Of a stretch of DNA of 64,000 bases, positions 1-9,969 are shown piece by piece. Under the pieces are notes generated by a model that searched no databases, was not told where the DNA came from, and saw nothing but the letters and a program-made list of their open reading frames with translations. The position numbers and the translations under genes were made by a program. The first letter of the stretch is position 1, and the number at the start of each line of letters is the position of its first letter. The DNA lies in contig CM066731.1 of assembly GCA_033961575.1 (NCBI GenBank), positions 131,681,001 through 131,745,000 of the forward strand. The letters are read 5' to 3'. The DNA is from Aselliscus stoliczkanus. Lineage: Eukaryota; Chordata; Mammalia; Chiroptera; Hipposideridae.

Positions 1-570
1 TTTTGTGGAGATTTTGATCTCACTTTCCTCAATTGTTCTGCAAATACAGAACATTGCTGCTGTTTTGAATGTACACACTGTTTCAGTAGAGGAGTTCATA
101 GACAACTATTTTTTGACCTTCAGGTAATAAGTTACTTGTTATAAATAGAATTATAGATTCCAGGAATCTGAAGGGGCCTTCAAGGTCAAATTATTCACAT
201 TTTCAACCATTGCAGAATTCCTTTTGACTTTCCTCTCACAGAGAGCTTACTCCTAAGTGCCCCTGATCTGAAGGAAGTGAACCTGTTTGTTCCCATGATT
301 TCCATCCCCAAGTACTTCTCATAACATGAGAATTTCATCTCATTTAGTGTTACTTGTATTTAACCATAGAGGCTTTTCTTACACTAACTTCTTCACCTGG
401 CAGACAATCAAAGAAACAACACTCTGTTCCAACAGTGGAGGGAAAACTGACTGCATTGGTATTACTGAGGAGTAATATTTGGTCTCCTATGTAGGCATTG
501 ATAATGCATAGTGAAAGGTGAAATATGATTCTAGGTACATTTTTGCCTTATATGCTACCTTTAAAACTAA
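1..570. other. Non-coding sequence, no gene seen
   Basis: No open frame of note, splice-bounded exon or RNA gene is visible. Part of 140-420 has a vague look of an old dispersed repeat, but I cannot assign a family. Confidence 0.4.
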
Positions 571-831
571 CACAGCTTAATTTCACTGGTCAATGTAACA
601 AATGATGTACCATGTGTTAAGAGAACAATGGTTATTAAAACATAGACCTTCTCCTCAAGAGGCTCAGGTATAAAAGGAAAAAATGAATCTACTTATAAAA
701 GTAATTTAAATATAATTCAGTTAGTGGATTCATAAAATAAATGAACAAAAGAAGCTCAGAAGGGAGAGAAAAGAAGACCCACAGAGAAAATTATTGTTTT
801 AGCAAGGTTTAGCCAATGATTAGAAGTTCAC

Positions 832-1120
832 TAGGGGTTGGGGCAGCTGAACAGCTCAGTTCATAAGAGTGTGAGCTCTGAACAACAGGGTTGCAGGTTT
901 GATTTCCTCATGGGCCAGAAAGCTACACCCTCTAGAGCTAAGATTGTGAACAATGGCTCAACCTGGAGTTGGGCTGTCTTAGGTCAGCAAACCATTGCCT
1001 TAGCCGGAAAGAATGCAATGATCATAATAACAACATGGGCCAGTGAGTAAAGTCCTCCACAACTAGACTGAGAACAACCACTTGGAGGTGCGGGGAGAGG
1101 GGAAGGAGGAAAGAAAAAAA
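832..1120 (+). mobile_element. tRNA-derived SINE, long-tail type, older copy
   Basis: The head 'cagctcagttcataagagtgtgagctctgaac' region and a decayed B box (gcaggtttgatttcc, about 892-906) mark a tRNA-derived RNA polymerase III unit. The body continues into the tail shared with the copies at 1451, 4320, 26522 and 41081 (tctagagctaag..., ctcaacctggagttgggct, cctccacaactagactgag). It ends in an A-rich stretch. Flanking repeats agaagttcac at 822-831 and 1121-1130 look like the target-site duplication. It is more diverged than its relatives and lacks the CCCCAATAAAA end, so it is an older insertion. Confidence 0.75.
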
Positions 1121-1450
1121 AGAAGTTCACCAGGGAAGAACTGTCTACTAGAAGGAATAAGTGGAGACAGTCCAGTCAAAGGAAGGTAGAAAATAACACA
1201 GAAGCATGAAATACCATAGTACTCAGGAACTGAAAGTCATCTTGGTATGGCTGAGGATAAAAGTATTAGGGGGAGTGGCAGGAGATAAAATTAGAAAATT
1301 AAACAGAGGCCAAATCATATGTGCCATATGGAGAGCTTAGGCGCTATCCAATAGGCAACGGATAGCCACCAAGTCACTGGTGAGCCACTGTCAGGGAAAT
1401 GGCAACTTCATCTTCTCAGTGTTAGATCCCACTGATAAAAAATGTGGAAG

Positions 1451-1876
1451 AGGGCCGGCCGAGTGGCGCATTGGTTAAGCGCTGGTTTTGGGATGCCAGC
1501 GGCCCCGGTTCGGATCCCACATGAGGGCCAGTGCCACTGCCCTCTACAGCTAACAACAGCTCCACCTGGAGCTGGGCTGTGCGAGCCCCGGTGATGGTGT
1601 GGGCTGCAGCCCCTGCTGCAGTGGGCTGCCATAGGCTACAGTGAGTGGCCCGCAGCCAAGCGTGAGCGGCCAATAGCCGCGGTGAGCGACATCCAGAGGC
1701 CAGCGACCGATCTGCCTCATCCGGGAAGAACGCAATGACGATACCAACAATGAAGCAACATCCTCCGCAACTAGACTGAAGAACAAAAAGACAGCAACTT
1801 GTCTGTTCCCCTTCCCCGATTCCCCAATGCTGTTCCCCTCTGCCAATTCCCCAATAAAATCTTTAAAAAAAAAAAA
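1451..1876 (+). mobile_element. Young tRNA-derived SINE (Rhin-1-like), long-tail type
   Basis: Starts gggccggccgagtggcgc and has an A-box-like tggcgcattgg and a B-box-like ggttcggatccc (about 1507-1518), the internal promoter of a tRNA-derived SINE. After the head comes a GC-rich tail with short degenerate units (gtgagtggcccgcagcc, gtgagcggccaatagcc) and an end ccccaataaaatcttt carrying AATAAA before the poly(A). Perfect 14-bp duplications, aaaaaatgtggaag, lie at 1437-1450 and 1877-1890. It sits inside the antisense L2. It is very close to the copy at 4320-4762. Open frames on either strand are by-products of its GC-rich tail. Confidence 0.93.
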
Positions 1877-2690
1877 AAAAAATGTGGAAGATTCTTTTGA
1901 AAAGAATAAGTCTGGTGCAGGAATATCAGCAAATAATCTGTTAGATTGATCTTGGTGAGAGATGATAATGACTTGAAGCAAGGCAAAGTTAACTGGAAAA
2001 AGAAACAGGCTATTCAAGATATTAACAGGTATAAAGCATAGGGCTCACTGAATAATTGGGAATACCGAATGGGAAAGAAAGGATTGAGATAATTCTTTTA
2101 TTTCTGGTTTGTTAACTGGGTGGATGGTACACCACCACCATCTAGGAAGACCCCAATACTAAAAAGAATCATAATAAAACTTAAAAAAGAAGTGTGATCA
2201 AAAGTTCATTGGTGGGGCAGAGTGAGTCTGTAATACCAAAGGATGCCCAAAGGGAGATGTTTCATGGCAATCAGATATCTAAGTTACAGGGAGAGAAGAA
2301 GAAAGCCAGTTATAGAGATAAAATGTGTCTGTTGTGGGGAGAGGCAAGTATTGCTGCATAAATATAAAACTGTGAATGTGGATGGTATGGCTTATGTAAG
2401 TTAGAGGAGTAAAGGCCCAAGGACAAAACCCTGGCAATTGAAGGGCTGAGTGGGGAAGATATCCAGTGAAGGTGTCAGAGAGACTGGAGAGTCAGGGGGG
2501 AAAGTTTGTTCCACGAGGAAGGAGTGTCAGGTAGGAGAAAGGTATCACTGGTACCAAAGGGGAAGACCATTAAAAAGAAAAACAATAGAAATGTTTTCAT
2601 TCAAGTTGGCATTATGAAAGCCACCAATGGCCTTAATGAAAGCAATTTCTATGCTGGAACAATCACATGATTCAGTAAGACAAAAGTCCT

Positions 2691-3680
2691 AAAACCAAGA
2701 AAACTGTGGGGGTAGGGGCCATTTTCCTGATTAGATATACCAAGCTCATTTCAGTTAACCTATGAAAATAAGGGAGATATGGGCTAACTGTAAAAACATT
2801 AGGAGTTGCAGAAAGAAGAAATATGACCAACTGTTTACTTGACAACAGTTTGCTTCAAGGAAGCGTTTTGGTTTTGATTTTGGAGTTTTTTTGTTCCTAC
2901 TTTAATATCTTGATTTAAAATTGCCAAGGAATGTTTTCTTTTGGGAGGACATGTGTGGGAACTCAACAGAGATGAATCCAAGAAAAGATCAGGACAATTT
3001 GCCCTCTGTCTTTTTCAGCTTGGTGTTCACTTGGGTAAACTTTTTTTGTGGTTATTTTATAGAGAGAAGGAGTGATACTCTGCTGGCCCTGGGCATATTA
3101 TTTAAGTAGCCACATTCTGTCTCTTGTCTCTTCATCTTTCTTTCAGGGTTCCACCCAGGATCCCAATTCTCCTATTTTGATTTCTAGATGTTCAGATCTT
3201 GCACTATAGCAACCATCTAGAGTCAGTGTTCTATGTATTTTCTTCTCATCCTGATTTCTATAAAAATTTAACTGCTCTGTTTCACAGCTTTAAAATGATA
3301 CTGTGAGATGGATGACCTGACAAAGAAATCAAATGTGCTAATGTGTTAGCAGATGATAAATACCTGCTATTACATTCCAGGATATGATTATCAAGAATTC
3401 TAAAGTTAACCATTAATTACGATGGTGGATTGATGAGATGTTATTTAATTATAGGTGCCTTATAAATCATACCACATAGTTAGCTATCTATTCTTCCTAA
3501 ATATATGTAGGCATTATGTATTCCCATTCAATTCTACTAAATGCCTATTTGTGGCTTTCTTTATTCAAGCAAAAGAGATAACACTTGACATAATATTTTC
3601 TGCATCATTTAAAAAAGATAATTCAGATAAAAATAGTGCTCTTTTGGAAAATGGATTAATAGTATCCAAAATTTAAGACT
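2691..3680. other. Non-coding, no recognisable feature
   Basis: AT-rich unique sequence. The short open frames at 2921-3109 and 3455-3676 have no recognisable domain and no supporting splice or promoter context. Confidence 0.4.
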
Positions 3681-3689
3681 TAATCTTAA

Positions 3690-3945
3690 TGTGATATAAT
3701 TTGATTTTTCCAAATTACCTATTATCCCAATACTATTTATTAAAAATATACTTTATTTCTTCTTTAATTTAAAATGCCATTTTTATCAGACATTTAATTT
3801 TCTTCTTAATTTGGCTCAGTCTCTCTTCTGTTGACTTTCTTGCACCAATACCACACTGGTTTAGTTAATTAATGTAGCTTTTAGTATACTTAAACATTAG
3901 GTAATGCCAGTCTTCCTTCAGTATTTTCCCCCTCCCCATAAAATT
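3690..3945 (-). repeat. Old L1 ORF2 fragment, antisense
   Basis: Read on the plus strand, pieces such as 'caatactatttattaaaa' and 'gcaccaataccacactg' (about 3843-3859) follow the reverse complement of the L1 ORF2 stretch around the tryptophan-rich 'vwywhkd' segment. Strongly decayed, without a frame. Limits approximate. Confidence 0.5.
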
Positions 3946-4157
3946 TGTTTTTGATACACATGTATGTTTATTCTTCTGTAAAAATGACATAATCACTTTA
4001 TTAAATATAAAATTGACTTGAGCCAAGAATTATTAAGGAGAGTAGAAGCCAGGTTTCTCATGATTGGAGAAGGGAATTCTACATATGGAAAAGGGAAAAT
4101 AGAATATATCCTGTGCTATTGCATAGAAGTTGGAGGTACTGACATCAACTATAGGAG

Positions 4158-4211
4158 ATATATAGATATAGATATAGATATATAGATATAGATATAGGTA
4201 TAGATATATGG
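4158..4211. repeat. ATAGAT/TATAGA microsatellite
   Basis: Tandem tatagatatagata-type hexamers with small interruptions. The open frame across it (tyrosine/leucine/isoleucine repeats on the minus strand) is a low-complexity artefact. Confidence 0.9.
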
Positions 4212-4319
4212 CCAAAAAAATGTTTATACATGACTTATATTCATCTTTTGTTATTGGTATATATTGAGTATTACAATTTTAATAGTTTTTTCCTTTCTTA
4301 AAATGTGTATACATTTTTT

Positions 4320-4762
4320 TTTTTTTAAGATTTTATTGGGGAATTGGCGGAGGGGAACTGCGTTGGGGAATCGGGGAAGGGGAACAGATAAGTTGCTGTC
4401 TTTTTTTTGTTCTTCAGTTTAGTTGCGGAAGATGTTGCTTCACTGTTGGTATCGTCATTGCGCTCTTCCCGGATGAAACAGATCGGTCGCTGGCCTCTGG
4501 ATGTCGCTCACCGCGGCTATTGGCAGCTCACGCTTGGCTGCCAGCCGCTCACGCTGGCTGCCGGCCACTCACTGTAGCCTATGGCAGCCCACTGCAGCAG
4601 GGGCTGCAGCCCACACCATCACCAGGGCTCGCACAGCCCAGCTCCAGGTGGAGCTGTTGTTAGCTGCAGAGGGCAGTGTCACTGGCCCTCATGTGGGATC
4701 CGAACCAGGGCCGCTGGCATCCCAAAAGCAGCGCTTAACCAATGCGCCACTCGGCCGGCCCC
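4320..4762 (-). mobile_element. Young tRNA-derived SINE (Rhin-1-like), long-tail type
   Basis: Minus-strand counterpart of the 1451 copy: poly(T) at its left end, then the complement of CCCCAATAAAA, the GC-rich tail, and the tRNA-like head ending ctcggccggcccc at 4762. Duplications tgtatacatttttt lie at 4306-4319 and 4763-4776. Compared with the copy at 1451 it carries about one extra 20-bp unit in the middle of the tail (agccgctcacgctggctgcc area near 4550). The B-box complement gggatccgaacc is intact. Confidence 0.93.
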
Positions 4763-4785
4763 TGTATACATTTTTTGTCACCCTC

Positions 4786-4897
4786 TGTATGTATATACAT
4801 AATATATTTTATAATACATATTATACATTACATATATAATATATACATTACATATATAATATACATTACATATATTATACATTACATATATAATATA

Positions 4898-4942
<45 letters not shown>
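4786..4942. repeat. AT-rich minisatellite running into a (TA)n tract
   Basis: Repeated units of about 16-20 bp built on 'tacattacatatataata' occur several times between 4824 and 4890. They pass into an uninterrupted (TA)n tract ending at 4942. It lies immediately 3' of the SINE insertion. No coding role. Confidence 0.9.
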
Positions 4943-4943
<1 letters not shown>

Positions 4944-5431
4944 TCCTAGCTATGTCTGTTGAGAAGGTTGAGAACCAATGGGACACCAGTAGCGATTAGT
5001 ATGTCTAGCTCCCAAATTTTGGTTTCTATATACCATTCATTATTTAGGATTCCTTATAAAATAGGCTGAACTTAGGACTGGGAAGTAGAGTATGAAATGA
5101 ACCTACAATCTTGTGCTAGAAAGTAAAGAAACATTCAAAGAATTATGGGAACATATCATAGAAACCCCGGAACCTACTTGAAGAGGTTCCATTGACAAAA
5201 TATGGGATAATTTGAGCATCAAATTAAATAACGGTAATCTACTGTTACCCATTGAATAAAATAAGAATCCCTGAATAAATTCTTATGTAATTTGGAAAGA
5301 ATAAACTGGAAATAAAGTTCTTCCTTACAGTAAAATGCCAACTAATAAATACCAAAGGAATGATGGAAGTTGAAGATAAATAAATATTAAAACCAGTGGG
5401 TGAAAGTCTAATGAAGAATAAATAGGATATT

Positions 5432-6529
5432 GATAGGTATTACATTGAATCTAGATGACTTTGTGTGGTGTGGACATTTCAACAATATTAAGTCTTCCAA
5501 TCTTTAAATATAAGCTGTCTTTCCATTTACTTGTGTCTTATTTAATTTGTTTCATCAATGTTTTACAGTTTTAGGAAACCCTATGCCATTTTCACAGAAA
5601 CAGAAAAAAATAATCATAAAATTCATGTTAAATCACAAAAAATCTCAAATAGCCATACCAATCTTGAGAAAGAAGAACATAGCTGGAGACACCACACTTC
5701 CTGATTTCAAAATATTTTATAAAGCTACAGTAATTAAAACAGTATGGTACTGGCATAAAGACAGATAAATAGATCAATGGAACAAAATAGAGAGTCAAAA
5801 AATAAACACATGCACTGATCTTTGACAAGGGTGCCAAAAATACACAATGGGTAAAGGGTAGTCTTTTCAACAACAGTCCTGGAAAAACTGAATATATACA
5901 TACAAAAGAATGAAATTAAATCCTTTTATTATACCATATGCATATTCCATATGCAAAAACCAACTCAAAGTGGATTAAAAACTTAAATGTAAAACCAGAA
6001 ATTGTGAAACTACAAAGAAAAAAAAGTAAAACTGGATTGTGAGTAACTTAGTTTGTGAGTGATATGCAAGATGAGCAAACATTTCTAATACATTTTAACT
6101 TGGTAAACAAGCAGTGTCTTGGAACAAATTATGCGCACAAACCAAGGTATTACTGTATACAGGGAACAGCTCTTTGACATTGATCGTGGCAATGATTTCT
6201 TGGATATGACACCAAAAGAATAGGCAATAAAATAAAAAAATAAACAATTGGGACTACATCAATTTAAAAAGTTTCTACACAGCACAAGAAACTGTATTGT
6301 GCACTTAAAAATTTGTGAAGATCACCATGCATCTCAGAACAAAAGAATATCAGCCTGATACAAAGTTAGATATGCTATTTACCTACTAAATAAATGTTAA
6401 CAGTTGTTTAGGAAATACATGGGGACTACCAATACATGTAAAATTGTAGATGCATATTATAGACCAAATTAAGAAGAAAATTTTAAATTAAAAAAAAATT
6501 GTTAAGAGGGTAGATCTCATATTAAATGT

Positions 6530-6577
<48 letters not shown>

Positions 6578-6756
6578 ACACACACACACAGATATGAGGA
6601 AGCTTGTGAAGGTGAAATATATGTTTATTACTTGGATTGTGGTGATGGTTTTATGGGTATATGCATATGTTCAAATTCATCAAGCTTTATATATTAACTA
6701 TGTACAGTTTTTTGTATGTAAACTATACCTCAATAAAGTTGTTTTAAAAAAGAAAC
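5432..6756 (+). mobile_element. L1 fragment with 5' inversion (twin-priming type)
   Basis: From about 5577 to 6310 the plus strand follows L1 ORF2 near its end (for instance the DFKIFYKATVIKTVWYWHKD stretch translated from about 5703). From 5432 to 5574 the sequence is the reverse complement of the ORF2 segment just upstream (ggacatttcaacaatatta, tcttccaatctttaaatat, tttccatttacttgtgtc). This head-to-head join is the mark of a 5'-inverted L1. The 3' part holds an L1M-like UTR (about 6490-6750, gtggtgatggttttatggg, acctcaataaagttg) and an A-rich end. The section 6310-6490 is poorly matched. Possible 8-bp duplications aggatatt lie at 5424-5431 and 6757-6764. Frames are broken throughout. Confidence 0.65.
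6536..6590. repeat. (CA)n microsatellite
   Basis: Near-perfect CA dinucleotide repeat with one gtgaca interruption around 6575, inside the L1 3' UTR. Confidence 0.95.
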
Positions 6757-7190
6757 AGGATATTTATATAATTTCAAAGTATCTTTCTACAAATTGGTTA
6801 TTAATGCAAAGATAAAACTAAGAACTCTGCTGTTATTTCATCAATATTAGGACAAGCCAACAGTATGCCCCTCCTGACACAGTGGCACTTTTGTGGCATT
6901 CCTATATGAATCTACTTATGAGGAAATATTGCACATAACCAAACTGAGGGAGGGTCTACAAAATAACTGACCTGTACTTTAAAACTGTCAAGGTCAAAAA
7001 ACACAAGGAAATATTGAAGAACTGTTTCAGATTAAAAGGCTAAGGAGACATAACAACTAAATGCAACACATCATCTTATATTTGATCTTGGATTAGGAGG
7101 AACATAGCTATAAAGGATATTATTAGAACATGAACAAAACCTAAATATGAACTGCAGATTAGACAGCATTTTGTCAGTGTTAAATTTCTT

Positions 7191-8083
7191 TCTCTTTTTT
7201 TTAAATTTTTTTATTTTATTTTATTATTATTAGTTACAGATGTACAAAACAATGCAATAGTTATTTTTTTCCACTGCTTACAAAGTGACTCCCCATCCCC
7301 CCTTCCCTGCCCCCGCAAACCCGATATCATACATATCTATTATAATTCCATTAACTCCATCCCTACACTATATTCCACATCCTATGACTATATATGTGTT
7401 AAATTATAGTTGATATATAATACTGTTCAGCGCAGCTTCAGATGTACAGTGCAGTGGTAAGGCCACTACACCGTCCATGAAGTGGTCTCCCTAAAAGGAC
7501 ATGCATCCATCTGTTCCCCTAAAAAAATATATTTCCAACTTTATTGATTATATGCCCTAAACTGCCTCTTTTGTCTCTGCAGTAGTATTGTAGTTATCAG
7601 TTTATGTTGCCTCGTCCCTTCCCCTTCTCCCATCCCCATCCCATCTAGCCCTCATCAGTTTTTCCTTTGTGTCTCTAAGACTATTTCTGTTTACATTGCT
7701 CATTTATTTAGTTCTTTAGATTCCACATATAAGTGAGATCATATGGTATGTGTCTTTCACTGAGTGACTTATTTCACTTAACATAATGTTCTCTAGGTCC
7801 ATACATATCGTTGCAAATGGTATGATTTCTTTCTTCTTTATAGCTGCGTAATATTCCATTGTGTAAATGTACCACAGTTTCTTAATCCAGTCGTTTACTG
7901 ATGGGCATTTTTATTGTTTCCAAGTCTTGGCTATTGTAAATAGTGCTGCAATGAACATAGTGGTGCATATATTTTTTCGAATTAGTGTCTTGGGTTTTTC
8001 AGGATAAATGCCTAGGAGTGGAATTGCTGGGTCAAAAGGTAGTTCCATTTCCAGTTTTTTGAGATACCTCCATACTTACTCTT
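7191..8083 (-). mobile_element. 5'-truncated young L1, antisense
   Basis: On the minus strand: end of ORF2 (complement of tagctgcgtaatattccatt near 7841-7860 and cctaggagtggaattgctgg near 8010-8029), then a 3' UTR (7200-7720) and a poly(A) seen as T-runs at 7194-7206. The same UTR recurs at 18963-19951 and 21247-21440, so this is a recently active L1 lineage of this genome. The 5' end stops within ORF2 at 8083, where the VES SINE begins. ORF2 is not open along its length. Confidence 0.85.
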
Positions 8084-8259
8084 TTTTAATTTTATTGGGG
8101 AACAGCCATGGTCATTGGTTACATATTGCTTTCATGCTACAATGGCATAGTTGACTCTTAGGAAGGACACAGCTCACAGTGGCTCATGTGGGGATCGAAC
8201 AGGCAACCTTGGTGTTATCAGCACCACATTCTAACCAACTGAGCTAACTGGTCACCCCC
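8084..8259 (-). mobile_element. VES-type bat SINE, antisense
   Basis: Minus-strand reading begins ggggtgaccagttagctcag and has a textbook A box (ttagctcagttgg) and B box (gttcgatcc), a tRNA-like head, then ccactgtgagctg and an end ttccccaataaaatta. This follows the VES SINE consensus of bats as I remember it and is the best lineage marker in the window. The duplication aaatttctt at 7182-7190 and 8260-8268 encloses this SINE together with the adjacent L1. Confidence 0.85.
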
Positions 8260-8560
8260 AAATTTCTTGATTTTAATAACTGTACTATTGATGTGTAAAT
8301 GATTAATTCAAAAATATGTGCTTTACATAATACACAATTAACTCTATTGTAATTATATAATATGATAAATATTATTAATATTAGTATAATTATTAATATT
8401 TATGAGCATGTTTAATTATATACATAAAGAGAGACTGAGATAAAGAATGGTAAATGGAACAAAATATAAATAACTGTTCCTGGAGCTCCTTTCACTATTC
8501 CAGCACCTTTTCTTTAACCTTGAAATTATATGAAAATAAAAAGTGTTTTTAAAATCTTGT

Positions 8561-9076
8561 TACAAGTTTAATTTTTATACTGGGTTGAAATCTTAAATAT
8601 TAAAAAATCAATGTATAATTGACTTTTAATTGTAAAGTGTAATTCAGCATTATCTTTAAGTTTCATCTCTTACAATAAATTTTATAATACAATTTGCTAC
8701 ATCAAAACTTCATGATAACATTTTTCAGAAGCAAGGTCAAAAACTTTGGGAGAATGACATCTGTGTATTGTTTATATTCACAGTGATTTAAAGTAAAACA
8801 ATCAGCAATAAATAAAATGAGTAATCCACAACCCTGGCTGAGTTTGAAGTCCAACCAAAATGCTTTCCCTTCAAATAGGTTTCTCTCAGATCTTCAACTG
8901 AAAATAGTCTTCCAACTCTTAACTTACATACCAATGTTTGTTTGACTTTCCTGGGACATATAAAACCTTCTGTCGTGGATAATAGGTACATTTTCTCTGA
9001 CAGTGAACTAAATATAACTTTTTAAAGGTAGGATTCCAATTTGTTTAAAATCTTTCAGTGGTTCCCAGATGTCCTC
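8561..9076. other. Non-coding, no recognisable feature
   Basis: Unique AT-rich sequence. The open frame on the minus strand at 8788-8991 has no recognisable domain. Confidence 0.4.
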
Positions 9077-9093
9077 AAATTGATTAAACTCTT

Positions 9094-9197
9094 GGGCCAG
9101 CCGAGCGGCGCAGTGGTTAAGCACTGGAAGCCAGCGGCCCCGGTTCGAATACCACATATGAGGGCCAGTGACACTGCCCTCAAAAAAAATTTTAAAA
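9094..9197 (+). mobile_element. tRNA-derived SINE, short type
   Basis: Head gggccagccgagcggcgcag, B box ggttcgaatacc, then the abrupt end ggccagtgacactgccctc followed by poly(A). The whole long tail of the 1451-type copies is missing. Duplications aaattgattaaactctt (17 bp, perfect) lie at 9077-9093 and 9198-9214, so the element is complete and young. Confidence 0.93.
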
Positions 9198-9289
9198 AAA
9201 TTGATTAAACTCTTTACTATCATATTATATAAAATTATATATTATATTAAGTTTCATGTATCATGTATATTACATATTCTAGCTATATC

Positions 9290-9720
9290 TCTCAAAAATC
9301 CCCCTACCGACTCATCCAGGCTTCAGACATATTAGGTTACTTTCAGTTCATCTAAATCATTATGTCATCTCTTTAGAAATTTAGTTTCTAAGTACCTCTG
9401 CCTAGAATATACTTTCTTCAAATTCTTCAGTCCCTATTTCCTGCTTACCATTCAATCCTCAGTGTGAATGAATATCACTTGCTTATGGAAGCCTTGTCTG
9501 AGAACAAAGTCTCAGATAGATGTTCCTTCTCTCGCCGTTGAGCATTCTTATTCCAAGGCATTTAGAAGCATAAATTGTAATAGCTATTTTACTTCTTTTG
9601 GTCCACCATTAGCCATAATTTTTCTGTATTATTTTGTGTCAAGAAAATAACTCATCTTTGTATTTCATAAATTTAACATTGCCTTGCATAATGTAGGTTG
9701 GCAATGATTAAATCCATATC
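9290..9720 (+). repeat. Possible old L2 3' region, sense
   Basis: The pyrimidine-rich run with 'cctctgcctagaatatactttcttcaa' and 'cttaccattcaatcctcagtg' resembles the L2 3' UTR ('cctctgcctggaa...cttccc...aggtctc'). Diverged; limits and identity uncertain. Confidence 0.4.
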
Positions 9721-9892
9721 TATTTCATACTTTTGTAAAATGCTACCTACAAATTTTCCGGTGGGGAGAAATCAATATCATTTTCTTGTTCTGTTCACTG
9801 AAAAGAATTGTAAGTAATGACAGTTCAGTAGAAATGGGCATACCTAACATCAAAACCTTGGGTTCTATATATTATTCTCTACTAAAAAAAAA

Positions 9893-9966
9893 AAAGTCTA
9901 TCTATCATCTATCTATGTATCTATCTACATATCTATCTATCCATCCATCTATCATCTATCTACAGA
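9893..9966. repeat. (TCTA)n tetranucleotide microsatellite
   Basis: tcta/tcca/tcat tetramers in an imperfect array preceded by an A12 run (9884-9895). Confidence 0.92.
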
Positions 9967-9969
9967 TAC

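Larger units (their letters stand above)
570..2690 (-). repeat. Old LINE-2 copy, antisense, interrupted by two SINEs
   Basis: On the minus strand this stretch follows the L2 3' region. Diverged matches to the L2 consensus as I know it run from about 570 (the area read on the plus strand as '...gctctcatggagcttacattctag...') through 1200-1436 and resume at 1891-2690 (for example the gagagatgataatgacttg stretch near 1957 and 'tgagtctg...ggagatgt' near 2224). The copy is heavily mutated and codes for nothing. It was present before the SINEs at 832-1120 and 1451-1876 inserted. The outer limits are approximate; the left 250 bases are the weakest part. Confidence 0.55.
5060..8560 (+). repeat. Old L1ME-type LINE 3' region, split by two later insertions
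   Basis: Three blocks together follow an L1ME-like 3' untranslated region. Block one is 5060-5423, with gacaaaatatgggataattt and gagcatcaaa. Block two is about 6840-7181, with ctacaaaataactgacctg, actgtcaaggtc and ggagacataacaactaaatg. Block three is 8269-8560, ending in ataactgttcctggagctcc and a degenerate polyadenylation end. Between the blocks lie the L1 at 5432-6756 and the L1/VES pair at 7191-8259. The blocks are in the right order and orientation, so one old element was interrupted twice. The subfamily name is from memory. Confidence 0.6.

Noticed and set aside
1451..1530. tRNA gene at SINE heads
   Set aside because: A and B boxes are present, but there is no proper cloverleaf or anticodon arm and the copies carry SINE tails and target duplications. 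These are tRNA-derived SINEs, not tRNA genes. The same applies to the other SINE copies.
1550..2017. 155-codon minus-strand frame
   Set aside because: Spans the SINE tail and its poly(A) (giving a phenylalanine run). The same peptide pattern appears in other copies of the SINE in different settings.
4501..4839. 112-codon frame with a repeated histidine/glycine-rich peptide
   Set aside because: Entirely derived from the antisense SINE and the AT minisatellite after it.
9893..9966. Possible CRISPR-like or satellite array
   Set aside because: Simple tetranucleotide repeat without spacers. No array with regular unique spacers exists in the window.
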